Of a DNA stretch of 64,000 nucleotides, positions 55,635-64,000 are shown piece after piece. The number at the start of each line of letters is the position of its first letter. Position 1 is the first letter of the stretch. Location of the stretch: assembly GCF_024919275.1 (NCBI RefSeq), contig NZ_JANWGH010000003.1, positions 781,677 through 845,676 of the forward strand. The letters are read 5' to 3'. The notes below the pieces were generated by a model, which was not told the DNA's origin, made no database searches, and saw only the letters and a program-made list of their open reading frames with translations. This DNA is from Algoriphagus limi. Its GTDB lineage: Bacteria; Bacteroidota; Bacteroidia; Cytophagales; Cyclobacteriaceae. The position numbers and the translations under genes are program-made.

Positions 55635-55716
55635 TGCGGATGGAGGGACTCGAACCCCCATGCCTCGCGGCGCTAGATCCTAAGTCTAGTGCGTCTACCA
55701 ATTTCGCCACATCCGC
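55635..55716 (-). tRNA. tRNA-Leu (anticodon UAG)
   Basis: The acceptor stem is GCGGATG / CATCCGC with discriminator A. The D-arm is followed by the anticodon arm CTAGA-CTTAGGA-TCTAG, where the loop centre reads TAG. A type II variable arm and the T-arm GGGGGTTCGAGTCCC complete the cloverleaf. The long variable arm and anticodon identify Leu. CCA is not encoded. It is orphaned from other tRNAs and followed by its own terminator. Confidence 0.96.
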
Positions 55717-55865
55717 TTGAACTCACGCAGCACGTTTGTGCGTTTTTCAATTGTGGATGCAAAGGTAGCTACATAAAAATAATTTGCAAGCATGCCGATT
55801 AAAAAATATTATCAACGTGCTTTTCGAAATCTTTCGAGCCATATTTGTTATATAATTTCTGATCA

Positions 55866-58091
55866 ATGACCATGATCCAAGTAGATGTTGAGGAGGAACG
55901 GAAAGAAATTCTGAAGCGGTACCGAAAACTGCTTCGAGAAGCGAAACCATTTTTAAAGCCTGGAGATGCCAAAACCATCAAAAAGGCATTTAATGTGGCT
56001 TTGGAGGCTCATAAGGACATGCGTAGAAAGTCGGGCGAGCCTTATATCTATCACCCTTTAGAGGTGGCTTTAATTTGTGTGGAAGAAATCGGGCTGGGGA
56101 CAACATCCATTGTTTCGGCTTTGCTTCATGATGTGGTTGAAGATACTGATTGGGAATTAGAAGATATTGAGCGGGAATTTGGTCCCAAGGTCATGACTAT
56201 CATCGACGGATTGACCAAGATTGCCGGAGTTTTTGATTATGGAAGTTCGCAACAAGCAGAAAACTTCCGAAAAATGTTGCTTACCCTCTCGGATGATGTT
56301 CGTGTGATTTTGATCAAAATTGCGGATCGCCTGAACAATATGCGGACTTTGGCAAGTATGCCTCGACACAAGCAATTGAAAATCGCTTCGGAGACCATGT
56401 ATCTCTATGCTCCTCTAGCCCATCGACTAGGTTTGTATGCAATCAAGTCTGAATTGGAGGACTTGTATTTGAAATATACCGATACGGCTACCTACAAGGA
56501 GATTGTTCAAAAAATCAATGAATCCAAATCCTACAGAAATCGATTCATAAAGAGTTTTATACAGCCTATCGAAGAAGAACTGACTCGGCAAGGCTTCAAG
56601 TTTAGCATCAAGGGAAGACCTAAGTCCGTCTATTCCATTTACAATAAAATGAAGAAGCAAGGGATCCCATTTGAAGAGGTTTATGACCTTTTTGCTATTA
56701 GGATTATTCTTGATTCGGATCTTGAAAATGAAAAAGCTGATTGCTGGCAGGTTTATTCCATTGTAACTGATTTTTATCGTCCTAATCCTGATCGGTTAAG
56801 AGACTGGATTTCTACTCCTCGTTCCAATGGTTATGAATCCTTGCATACCACTGTAATGAGTAATTCAGGGCAGTGGGTAGAAGTGCAGATCCGGACGCAA
56901 CGCATGGATGAGATCGCGGAGCGAGGTTATGCTGCCCATTGGAAATACAAGGAAAAGGATCATGGATCCAGAGGTTCCTCAGGTCTTGATGAATGGATTA
57001 CCCAAGTTAGAAGCATGCTGGAATCCAATGAAGGTAATGCGATTGAATTCATGGATGATTTTCGAGGTAATCTTTTCCAGGAAGAAGTCTTTGTATTTAC
57101 TCCAAAAGGAGATTTAAAAGTATTGGCATTTGGAGCCACGGCTTTGGATTTTGCTTTTGAAATCCATACGGAAGTTGGAGCGCGTTGTATTGGAGCAAAA
57201 GTCAATCAAAAGCTCGTGCCGATTACCCATAAATTAAAAAATGGGGATCAGGTTGAGATTTTAACATCCAATAAGCAAAAGCCCTCCGAAGATTGGCTTA
57301 ACCATGTAGTGACTTCGCGAGCAAAAGCCAAGATCAAAGATGCCCTTCGTGAAGAGAAAAAATCAGCGATTTTGGATGGTCGAGAGATTGTTCAGCGGAA
57401 GTTGAAGCAAATGAAAATGGAGTTTAATTCGGAAACTGTCGAAAAACTCCGGGCCTATTTTGAGCTGAAGACTGCCAATGATTTTTATTATAGAGTCGGT
57501 AAGGGAATTATAGACCCGACTACCATTAAGTCTTTCAAGGATTTTAAAGAAAATCAAAAACTTAAGCATAAAGCAATTCAGGAAAAGGTAAAAGATGAAT
57601 CTACCTTCACCAAAGAAATAAAAAGCTTGAAAGGCCCCGATCATGATCAACTTTTGATTGGGGAAGACATGGACGTGGTGGATTATATTTTGGCGAAATG
57701 CTGTAATCCTATTCCTGGAGATGATGTTTTTGGATTTGTGACGGTCAATGAAGGAATCAAAATTCATCGAACCTCCTGTCCAAATGCTCTTGAACTTCTA
57801 TCCAATCATGGAAACCGCGTAATAAAAGCTCGCTGGACAAGTCAAAAAGAAATCGCCTTTTTAGCAGGGCTTCATATTGTAGGTACTGATAGGGTTGGTT
57901 TGATCAATGATGTCACCAAGGTGATTTCGAATGAATTGAAAGTAAACATGCGCTCGATTACAGTGGATTCTGATGCAGGGATTTTCGAAGGTACTATCAA
58001 GCTGTATGTTCACAGCACTGAGCACTTGGAAACATTAATCAAAAATCTGCGTGAGGTAGACGGGATTATCAAGGTTTCCCGCTTTGATTGA
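55866..58091 (+). CDS. rsh: bifunctional (p)ppGpp synthetase/hydrolase (Rsh)
   Basis: The 741-residue protein has an N-terminal HD hydrolase domain (YIYHPLEVA, LLHDVVEDTDWE), the RelA synthetase domain (RPKSVYSIYNKMKKQG, and YESLHTTV), a TGS domain (VFTPKGDLKVLAFGATALDFAF), the helical linker with a CCNPIPGD zinc-finger-like motif, and a C-terminal ACT domain. The intact HD and EDxxx hydrolase residues suggest both activities. It governs the stringent response. fur and a STAS gene follow in the same direction. Confidence 0.97.
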   Translation: MTMIQVDVEEERKEILKRYRKLLREAKPFLKPGDAKTIKKAFNVALEAHKDMRRKSGEPYIYHPLEVALICVEEIGLGTTSIVSALLHDVVEDTDWELEDIEREFGPKVMTIIDGLTKIAGVFDYGSSQQAENFRKMLLTLSDDVRVILIKIADRLNNMRTLASMPRHKQLKIASETMYLYAPLAHRLGLYAIKSELEDLYLKYTDTATYKEIVQKINESKSYRNRFIKSFIQPIEEELTRQGFKFSIKGRPKSVYSIYNKMKKQGIPFEEVYDLFAIRIILDSDLENEKADCWQVYSIVTDFYRPNPDRLRDWISTPRSNGYESLHTTVMSNSGQWVEVQIRTQRMDEIAERGYAAHWKYKEKDHGSRGSSGLDEWITQVRSMLESNEGNAIEFMDDFRGNLFQEEVFVFTPKGDLKVLAFGATALDFAFEIHTEVGARCIGAKVNQKLVPITHKLKNGDQVEILTSNKQKPSEDWLNHVVTSRAKAKIKDALREEKKSAILDGREIVQRKLKQMKMEFNSETVEKLRAYFELKTANDFYYRVGKGIIDPTTIKSFKDFKENQKLKHKAIQEKVKDESTFTKEIKSLKGPDHDQLLIGEDMDVVDYILAKCCNPIPGDDVFGFVTVNEGIKIHRTSCPNALELLSNHGNRVIKARWTSQKEIAFLAGLHIVGTDRVGLINDVTKVISNELKVNMRSITVDSDAGIFEGTIKLYVHSTEHLETLIKNLREVDGIIKVSRFD

Positions 58092-58144
58092 GTTTTGAAT
58101 TAAATATTCCCCTCATCAGTTATATTTGGAAAAAATAGTCGAAG

Positions 58145-58624
58145 ATGTCTTTGAATACCGCCCATTTCGAGGAAGTAAAGAAAATATTTACTGCATACTT
58201 AGAAAATCAAAAACTTCGAAAGACTCCTGAGCGCTACGCTATTTTGGAGGAGATTTATAGCCGAACCGGACATTTCGATGTGGAGGGACTCTACATCAGT
58301 ATGAAAAATAAAAATTACCGAGTCAGCCGGGCTACCGTTTACAATACGCTTGATTTATTGGTAGAGTGCGATTTGGTGACCAAGCATCAGTTTGGAAAAA
58401 ATTTGGCTCAATTCGAGAAGTCTTACGGATACAAGCAGCATGATCATTTGATCTGCGTTGATTGTAATCAGGTCTTGGAGTTTTGTGATCCACGTATCCA
58501 AAATATTCAAAATACCGTAGGAGATATTCTAAACTTCCAAGTGCTTCACCATTCCTTAATACTTTATGGAAATTGCACGAAGGAAAAATGTGAAAATAGA
58601 CCTGAAACACCCAAATCAGCATGA
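58145..58624 (+). CDS. fur: Fur family transcriptional regulator
   Basis: The 159-residue protein has the Fur winged helix ([15 protein letters not shown], then [16 protein letters not shown]) and the metal-binding C-terminal part with [25 protein letters not shown] and paired cysteines ([10 protein letters not shown]) for a structural zinc. It could be Fur, Zur or PerR; the HDH and CxxC sets favour Fur or PerR. It overlaps the STAS gene by 4 bases. Confidence 0.92.
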   Translation: MSLNTAHFEEVKKIFTAYLENQKLRKTPERYAILEEIYSRTGHFDVEGLYISMKNKNYRVSRATVYNTLDLLVECDLVTKHQFGKNLAQFEKSYGYKQHDHLICVDCNQVLEFCDPRIQNIQNTVGDILNFQVLHHSLILYGNCTKEKCENRPETPKSA

Positions 58625-58962
58625 AACTGAACTACCAAACTGAAAAAGACGAAAAAGCATATTACTTACATATTCAAGGAGACTTGATAGGTGATGAAGT
58701 AGGGCCAAAGCTTGTAGAGATAGTTTCTGATGCTATTCAAGAAGGAGCCAAAACCTTCGTGGTGAATTTAAGCGAGGTTCGATATATTAGTTCAAGCGGA
58801 ATTGGTTTACTAATCACTATGCTTACCAAGATGCGAAATGTAGGTGGGGAAGTTTATCTGACTGCTCCATCTGAGCATGTGAAAAAATTACTAATCATAA
58901 CCAAGTTGAATAATATTTTTACTGTATTTGACTCAGTGGAGGATTTTCAGGCAAAAAATTGA
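58621..58962 (+). CDS. STAS-domain anti-sigma factor antagonist
   Basis: The 113-residue protein has a SpoIIAA-like STAS fold with the phospho-acceptor Ser in [10 protein letters not shown]. It should bind an anti-sigma factor in its unphosphorylated form. No anti-sigma kinase is next to it. It overlaps the fur stop by 4 bases (ATGA), so the two share a transcript, an unusual pairing worth noting. Confidence 0.92.
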   Translation: MKLNYQTEKDEKAYYLHIQGDLIGDEVGPKLVEIVSDAIQEGAKTFVVNLSEVRYISSSGIGLLITMLTKMRNVGGEVYLTAPSEHVKKLLIITKLNNIFTVFDSVEDFQAKN

Positions 58963-59086
58963 TTCTTGGTAAAACCTTCTTTCTGCTTTAGATTAATATT
59001 AAAATCTAATTCACTTGGTTTTCTTTAGGCTAATTGCAAATTTCGGCCTTTAAAAACTCATTACTGCATTTATTAATAGCATCAAT

Positions 59087-60358
59087 ATGAAGATGGATGT
59101 GTTGCTTGGTCTCCAATGGGGAGATGAGGGCAAAGGTAAAATTGTCGATGTTTTAGCTCCTGAATATGAGATCGTTGCAAGATTTCAAGGAGGTCCAAAT
59201 GCGGGCCATACGCTCGAGTTTGACGGTATAAAACACGTTTTACATCAGATTCCATCAGGGATTTTTCGATCTCAGATTTTAAATATTATCGGAAATGGGG
59301 TTGTGCTTGACCCGATTATCCTCAAAAAGGAAATTGATGGTCTGGGTAAATTCTCCATTGACTACATGAAGAATTTGGTCATTTCAAAAAAGGCCACCAT
59401 CATCATTCCAACTCATAAACTCCTCGATGCGGCTTACGAGAAATCCAAGGGTGACAAAAAAATCGGTTCTACCCTAAAGGGAATTGGACCGACTTACCAG
59501 GATAAAATTGGAAGATCTGCACTTCGAATAGGCGATATCCTAGGAGCTGATTTCAAAGAGAAGTACGATACCTTGGTTTCTAAGCATCAGACCATTTTGT
59601 CATTTTACAACTATCCTTCGGATGAGTTGGCGGAGATGGAAAAGCAGTTTTTTGAGGCAGTGGAATTTATCAAAGGCTTAAACCTCATCGATAGTGAGTA
59701 CACTGTTAATGATGCGCTTCAGACTGGAAAGAAAATATTGGCTGAAGGTGCTCAAGGCTCTTTATTAGATATTGATTTCGGTTCCTATCCATATGTAACT
59801 AGCTCAAGTACCATGACAGCAGGAGCTTGTACTGGGCTTGGTGTTTCCCCATCTAAAATCGGAGAAGTCTTTGGTATTTTCAAAGCATATTGCACCCGGG
59901 TTGGAAGTGGTCCTTTTCCAACTGAACTATTTGATCAGACAGGGGAGGCAATGCGAAAAGAAGGGAATGAATTCGGAAGTACAACTGGGCGTCCTAGAAG
60001 ATGCGGATGGTTAGATTTGCCGGCACTTCGTTATTCGATCATGATCAATGGTGTATCAGAGCTGTTCATGATGAAAGCTGACGTGTTGAATATTTTTAAA
60101 GAAATTCAGGTATGTACGCATTATGAGTTGGCTGACGGAACTCATGTGGATCGTTTGACTTATGAAATTTCTGATTCTGAGGTAAAGCCTGTTTACAAGA
60201 CTTTGAAAGGATGGAATTGTTCCTTGGATCATGTCCGAGATTATGCGGATTTCCCGCAGGAGCTAAAAGACTATGTTGCTTATTTGGAGGAGGAGCTGCA
60301 GGTTCCTATCCGACTAGTGTCCGTTGGCCCTGATCGGACGCAGACCATCAAGCGATAA
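59087..60358 (+). CDS. purA: adenylosuccinate synthetase
   Basis: The 423-residue GTP-dependent enzyme converts IMP and aspartate to adenylosuccinate in AMP synthesis. Motifs are WGDEGKGKIVD (residues 10-20) with the catalytic Asp, GGPNAGHTL with the catalytic His, the GIGPTYQDK loop, EGAQGSLLDIDFGSYPYVT, and TTGRPRRCGW near residue 305. The length is standard. Its own strong palindromic terminator follows. Confidence 0.98.
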   Translation: MKMDVLLGLQWGDEGKGKIVDVLAPEYEIVARFQGGPNAGHTLEFDGIKHVLHQIPSGIFRSQILNIIGNGVVLDPIILKKEIDGLGKFSIDYMKNLVISKKATIIIPTHKLLDAAYEKSKGDKKIGSTLKGIGPTYQDKIGRSALRIGDILGADFKEKYDTLVSKHQTILSFYNYPSDELAEMEKQFFEAVEFIKGLNLIDSEYTVNDALQTGKKILAEGAQGSLLDIDFGSYPYVTSSSTMTAGACTGLGVSPSKIGEVFGIFKAYCTRVGSGPFPTELFDQTGEAMRKEGNEFGSTTGRPRRCGWLDLPALRYSIMINGVSELFMMKADVLNIFKEIQVCTHYELADGTHVDRLTYEISDSEVKPVYKTLKGWNCSLDHVRDYADFPQELKDYVAYLEEELQVPIRLVSVGPDRTQTIKR

Positions 60359-60377
60359 AATAATAAACTGAAATTAG

Positions 60378-60411
60378 GCCCTGAAGGAATTCCTTCAGGG
60401 CTTTATTTTTT
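60378..60411 (+). terminator. intrinsic terminator after purA
   Basis: A perfect 24-base palindrome (60378-60401, half GCCCTGAAGGAA) is followed by TTTATTTTTTT. Confidence 0.92.
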
Positions 60412-60453
60412 TAGTGCCTGTTTTGTAATTTGGCAAAAAAGAACGAGTTGGAT

Positions 60454-62790
60454 TTGAAGAGATTTTGGATTTTTCTGATAGGTATTTTCGCATTTTTTGT
60501 TGAGGCCAAAGCGCAATTTGGGTTTCCATATTGTGAAACTTTCCAAACTACCAGTACGCAAGCAAATACTGTTTTTGGTGGCAATGCTGTATTGGTTGAT
60601 GGCGTTTTACGCTTGACTAATAATCAAAATAATCAAGTTGGATATGTTTATATAGATGTTCCATTTCCATCAGCTTATGGGATAAAAGCTGAATTTGAAT
60701 ATTTTTCGTATGGAGGGGCTGGCCAGTTCCTCGCAGATGGGCTTTCCATATTTCTCTTTGATGCAGCAACACAAAATTTTTCTCCGGGTGGTTTTGGAGG
60801 TTCGCTTGGCTATGCTCAGCGAAATGAAGAGCCAGGATTAACCAATGCCTATTTAGGAATCGGTTTTGATGAATTTGGGAATTTTGGAAATAGGGCTGAA
60901 GGGAAAAACGGAGGTTTTCAAGGGGTGGTTGATGAATTGGTGCCTGATGCTATTGTTGTTAGAGGACCGGGAAATGGATTCAATGGCTATCCATTTATAG
61001 TTGGAAGAAAAACCATGGCTTCTGGTACTGATAAAGATGGTTTTAATCCGGGAGCACAGTTTCCGATTAGCTCAGGTGGGGCAGGGACTTTCCGGGTGAC
61101 AGATCCGAATCAGCCTGGTTATCGAAAAGTTTTTCTTGAACTTCAACCTGATCCAGATGGAGTAGGATATTTCTTGACATTAAGAATGCAAGTAACCACC
61201 GAGCCCAATCAGCCCCGAACGGTTACCATTTTTGATAGGCCTTATGATTTTCCAGCACCCAATGAACTGAAAATCGGATTTGCTGCCTCGACGGGAGGTT
61301 ATACCAATTTTCATGAGATTAGAAATCTTGTGGTAGAGGTTTCAGCAGATGATTCGTTGAGAGATCCAGTTGGAGTGGATTTTTCGGATGTTGCCTCTTG
61401 TGAAGGGCAAGAAAATCAATATTACATCACGGATGAGGAAGTTGTTCTTCCTAATACCGGTTCTCAGATTCGATGCCTTCAGTTTTTTGAGAGTTTAGAG
61501 GATATCCAAGATAATAATGCAGATCGATGCAATCAAGGGAAGTGTTTGGAGGAGAATCAGGTTTTGGTTTTACCTCAAGGGACTTTAAGGGCGGGAGAAT
61601 TGGGAGCTTATACCTTTTTCCCAAATCCTGGCAACAGAGATCAATCGGTGGAGGTTTATTATACCATTACCGATAATTATGGTAAGACTTCCTCAGGGAA
61701 TAAAATCACGCTGAATATTCAAGAATCACCTGCACCGGTTCGGATTCTCGCTTCAGATCAAGAAAATCCACTAGAGGAAAGCTATAATTTATGTCCGGGA
61801 GAATCAGTTCGTTTTGTTTCGGAAGGTGATGAGCTTTATGAACGCTATGAATGGTATCGAGATGGGGAATTGTTGGAAAATGAGGTAGGGGCAGATCTAG
61901 TAATTGAAGAACCTGGTTTATATGAAATTTGGGCTTATAACCGAAAAAATTGTCCGGCAAAATCCAATCAAATCGAGGTCAAATATCCTGAATACCCAAC
62001 CCTTCAAATGGCAGGAACAGTCGTCGGATGCGAACCTGGAGAATCAGTGGATGTGCTCAATAGTCTTTTGACTTTTGATCCTGAAAATTATGACTATCGA
62101 TTAACAGGGAATGGATTGACTCTTTTGAACGAAGAAATCGGGTCAGTTGATTTTTCTGGGTTGTATTTGCTTTCAGCAAAACCCAAAGAATTTGATTGTT
62201 TTGGGGATCCAATAGAAGTGGAGGTTTTTATTCAGGATATTCCTTTAAGTGCAGATTTTGATTTTGCTGTTGCTGGTACAGATATAAAGGATGATACTAG
62301 CGGAGGAATTTTTGCAGATGATCCAATTGCTTTTGAGGATTTATCTGATCAGCGTGCAGTGAAGTGGATTTGGGATTTTGGAGATGGTAATACTTCAATT
62401 GAGCAGAACCCTATTCACATATTTGGGAAGAAGGGAGAATTTCAGGTCGTATTGACTATTGAGGATGAGTATGGCTGTCAAGTTTCGATCAGTAAAGTGG
62501 TATCGATTACCAAAAGCTATCGAATCATGGTTCCCACGGGGTTTACGCCTTTGGAAGAACAGAACCAATTTTTTACTCCAAAATACAAAGGCCTGATTTC
62601 TATAGATCTGATGGTTTTTAATTCTTGGGGGGAATTGATCTTTCGGTCAGATGAACTTGGCGGAGAAGGTTGGGATGGTACTTTTCAAGGGGAGGTATTA
62701 GATGCTGGATTTTATGTGTTTCGATTGGATGGGGTCAGTATTGATGGAGAAAAAGTGACCCGAAGTGGGAAATTTAGACTGATCAGATAA
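60454..62790 (+). CDS. large secreted protein: lectin-like, PKD domain and gliding-motility-type C-terminal domain
   Basis: The start is set at a TTG at 60454 (MKRFWIFLIG); a TTG at 60430 adds eight residues before the signal peptide. The 778-residue precursor has a signal ending in EAKAQ, an L-type-lectin-like domain (residues about 25-290, with ADGLSIFLFDA), an Ig-like region (about 435-500, including YEWYRDGELLENE), a PKD-like domain (about 595-690, WIWDFGDGNTS) and a C-terminal segment with VFNSWGELIFRSDELGG...WDGTFQGE, the T9SS type-B sorting pattern. It is probably exported by type IX secretion and attached to the surface or released. Confidence 0.92.
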   Translation: MKRFWIFLIGIFAFFVEAKAQFGFPYCETFQTTSTQANTVFGGNAVLVDGVLRLTNNQNNQVGYVYIDVPFPSAYGIKAEFEYFSYGGAGQFLADGLSIFLFDAATQNFSPGGFGGSLGYAQRNEEPGLTNAYLGIGFDEFGNFGNRAEGKNGGFQGVVDELVPDAIVVRGPGNGFNGYPFIVGRKTMASGTDKDGFNPGAQFPISSGGAGTFRVTDPNQPGYRKVFLELQPDPDGVGYFLTLRMQVTTEPNQPRTVTIFDRPYDFPAPNELKIGFAASTGGYTNFHEIRNLVVEVSADDSLRDPVGVDFSDVASCEGQENQYYITDEEVVLPNTGSQIRCLQFFESLEDIQDNNADRCNQGKCLEENQVLVLPQGTLRAGELGAYTFFPNPGNRDQSVEVYYTITDNYGKTSSGNKITLNIQESPAPVRILASDQENPLEESYNLCPGESVRFVSEGDELYERYEWYRDGELLENEVGADLVIEEPGLYEIWAYNRKNCPAKSNQIEVKYPEYPTLQMAGTVVGCEPGESVDVLNSLLTFDPENYDYRLTGNGLTLLNEEIGSVDFSGLYLLSAKPKEFDCFGDPIEVEVFIQDIPLSADFDFAVAGTDIKDDTSGGIFADDPIAFEDLSDQRAVKWIWDFGDGNTSIEQNPIHIFGKKGEFQVVLTIEDEYGCQVSISKVVSITKSYRIMVPTGFTPLEEQNQFFTPKYKGLISIDLMVFNSWGELIFRSDELGGEGWDGTFQGEVLDAGFYVFRLDGVSIDGEKVTRSGKFRLIR

Positions 62791-63809
62791 TGAAAAGGAA
62801 ATTTCTTTTTTGGGTTGTTCTGTTGAGCTATTCTTTTTCATCAAAAGGACAGGATGTCCAATATTCTCAGTTTTATGCCAATCCACTTTATCTGAGTCCA
62901 GCGTTTGCTGGAAGCACAGACCAAACCAGAGTGGGATTTAATTTCAGAAATCAATGGCCAGCTTTGGATCAGAGTTTTATTGCATTTACCGCTTATGGAG
63001 ATCATTTTTTTGAAAATATAAATAGTGGGCTAGGCCTTGTTATCTCTGGTGCAAGAGAGAGTTTTACCCAAAGTCAGCAATTGGATATTGGATTAGTTTA
63101 TTCCTACCGCTTAAGATTGTCAGAGGAAAATTTTCTTCAATTTGGGATGCAGGGAAGTTATTCTGCCCGGGATGCCTTGTTTGATGATGTTATTCTTGGA
63201 ACTCAATTAGATATCAATCGGGGAGTAATTGTTGGAAGTCCAGGTGAAGGGTTTGAGGGGGATAGTAAATTAAGGGCATTTGATGCAAATGCAGGGATTC
63301 TGCTATATGGGAATAGATATTGGTTTGGCTTTTCTTCCTTCCATTTGTTGGAGCCTCCTATAAGTTACCTCGATGTAGAGAGCAATTCTTTGCCTATTCG
63401 ATATAATTTGCATGGAGGATATAGAATTAACCTTGCTCCGGGTAATATCAATGATTATTTCAATAATACTGATCAAGAAAGGAGTTTGGCTCTTGCCTTT
63501 AATTATAAAAAGCAGGGTCAGTTTTCTCAATTGGATTTAGGAGCTGAATTTTATTTCGAGCCTTTGATTCTGGGAGTTTGGTATAGAGGCTTGCCTACCA
63601 AATATCAATTGCCCAATAATGAATCTTTGATTGCACTTGTGGGTATAAGTTTAGATTCTGGTTTGGAGATAGGATATAGTTTCGATTTTTCAATTTCTAA
63701 ATTAGGACAATCCGTTTCAGGTGGTGCTCATGAATTATCGGTTAGGTATTTAATTCCTGTAAATCCTAAAAAGAAGAGATTTTTCAATTCTCCAGGCTTT
63801 AAATTTTAG
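62790..63809 (+). CDS. PorP/SprF family type IX secretion outer-membrane protein
   Basis: The 339-residue protein begins with a signal peptide ending SSKGQ and the family signature DVQYSQFYANPLYLSPAFAG, continuing with a beta-rich outer-membrane barrel pattern (RVGFNFRNQWP, GLGLVISGA, ARDALFDDVILG). PorP/SprF members are partner proteins for specific type-B T9SS cargo, usually encoded next to it. Here its ATG overlaps the stop of the lectin/PKD protein by 1 base, so that protein is the probable cargo. Confidence 0.94.
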   Translation: MKRKFLFWVVLLSYSFSSKGQDVQYSQFYANPLYLSPAFAGSTDQTRVGFNFRNQWPALDQSFIAFTAYGDHFFENINSGLGLVISGARESFTQSQQLDIGLVYSYRLRLSEENFLQFGMQGSYSARDALFDDVILGTQLDINRGVIVGSPGEGFEGDSKLRAFDANAGILLYGNRYWFGFSSFHLLEPPISYLDVESNSLPIRYNLHGGYRINLAPGNINDYFNNTDQERSLALAFNYKKQGQFSQLDLGAEFYFEPLILGVWYRGLPTKYQLPNNESLIALVGISLDSGLEIGYSFDFSISKLGQSVSGGAHELSVRYLIPVNPKKKRFFNSPGFKF

Positions 63810-63837
63810 AGATTTGTTTTAAGGGAGTCATTTGGAA

Positions 63838-63860
63838 CCAAATTCCTACAATTTGGGTTG
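63838..63860 (+). terminator. weak hairpin after PorP/SprF
   Basis: CCAAATT / AATTTGG (7 bp, loop CCTAC) lies about 30 bases after the stop, with only a GTTGTTTCC tail. It is a possible terminator. The rest of the window to base 64000 shows no gene that I can support. Confidence 0.3.
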
Positions 63861-64000
63861 TTTCCTTGCTGTTTAATTATGGGGAAAATTTTTTCTATGA
63901 ATTTTCTCATTCTGTATCAGGGTTTTAGTGCTGGGGGTTAAAAAAAGGTTGGGAGGAATGCTTGCGAGGTGGAAAAAACCTCCGATATTTGTGATCCCAA

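Overview
The window looks like a chromosomal segment of a Bacteroidota bacterium, most likely order Cytophagales and close to Cyclobacteriaceae (Algoriphagus-like); the placement is inferred from gene content, not computed. The indicators are a type IX secretion PorP/SprF protein next to a large protein with a gliding-motility-type C-terminus, a sensor kinase with a Reg_prop/Y_Y_Y periplasmic part, a DUF5074/BtuB cobalamin locus, several TAnnTTTG promoter elements, sparse Shine-Dalgarno sequences and frequent TTG starts. Almost all of it is dense core genome. I see no phage, insertion sequence, CRISPR array or plasmid feature.

Layout. 0-4.6 kb: the 3' end of ispG, a small membrane protein, a secreted NIPSNAP protein, an ABC-F ATPase and sucD. 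4.7-11.7 kb: a periplasmic-propeller histidine kinase, a receiver-kinase hybrid, then an ABC ATPase, a His-rich FtsX-type permease and a DUF3299 protein that resemble a zinc-linked ABC module. 11.7-16.2 kb: a class IV aminotransferase, a coiled-coil lipoprotein, cytochrome c/SCO/HemJ genes, and meaB. 16.3-22.7 kb: a cobalamin uptake locus. A minus-strand cobalamin riboswitch precedes btuB and a DUF5074 lipoprotein, and a divergent btuF-btuC-btuD operon lies opposite. 22.8-25.2 kb: a MarR regulator, ferredoxin-NADP reductase, ferredoxin and a frameshifted lipoprotein gene. 25.2-29.7 kb: a catabolic-looking operon of esterase, CitMHS transporter, AtuA and an AtuA-associated protein. 29.7-35.1 kb: a DUF389 membrane protein with a diacylglycerol-kinase-like N-terminus, and both methylmalonyl-CoA mutase subunits. 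35.5-37.4 kb: dnaA and an orphan HI0074-like protein. 37.4-55.5 kb: an unusual density of protein quality-control genes (two Deg proteases, rseP, lon, hslU, hsp20, clpX, clpP, tig) with dxr, an SDR, a SixA-like phosphatase, a cold-shock protein and an MscS channel between them. 55.6-60.4 kb: tRNA-Leu(UAG), rsh, fur, a STAS protein and purA. 60.4-63.8 kb: the lectin/PKD surface protein and its PorP/SprF partner.

How they work together. Cobalamin import feeds the B12-dependent methylmalonyl-CoA mutase, which MeaB protects and whose product succinyl-CoA is used by SucCD. IspG and Dxr belong to the MEP isoprenoid pathway. Trigger factor, ClpXP, Lon, HslU, Deg and RseP cover folding and proteolysis in cytoplasm and envelope. 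I found no clear undescribed system. The best leads are the kinase plus His-rich ABC/DUF3299 module, the DAGK-like/DUF389 fusion, the leader ORF between the riboswitch and btuB, and the AtuA operon of unknown substrate.
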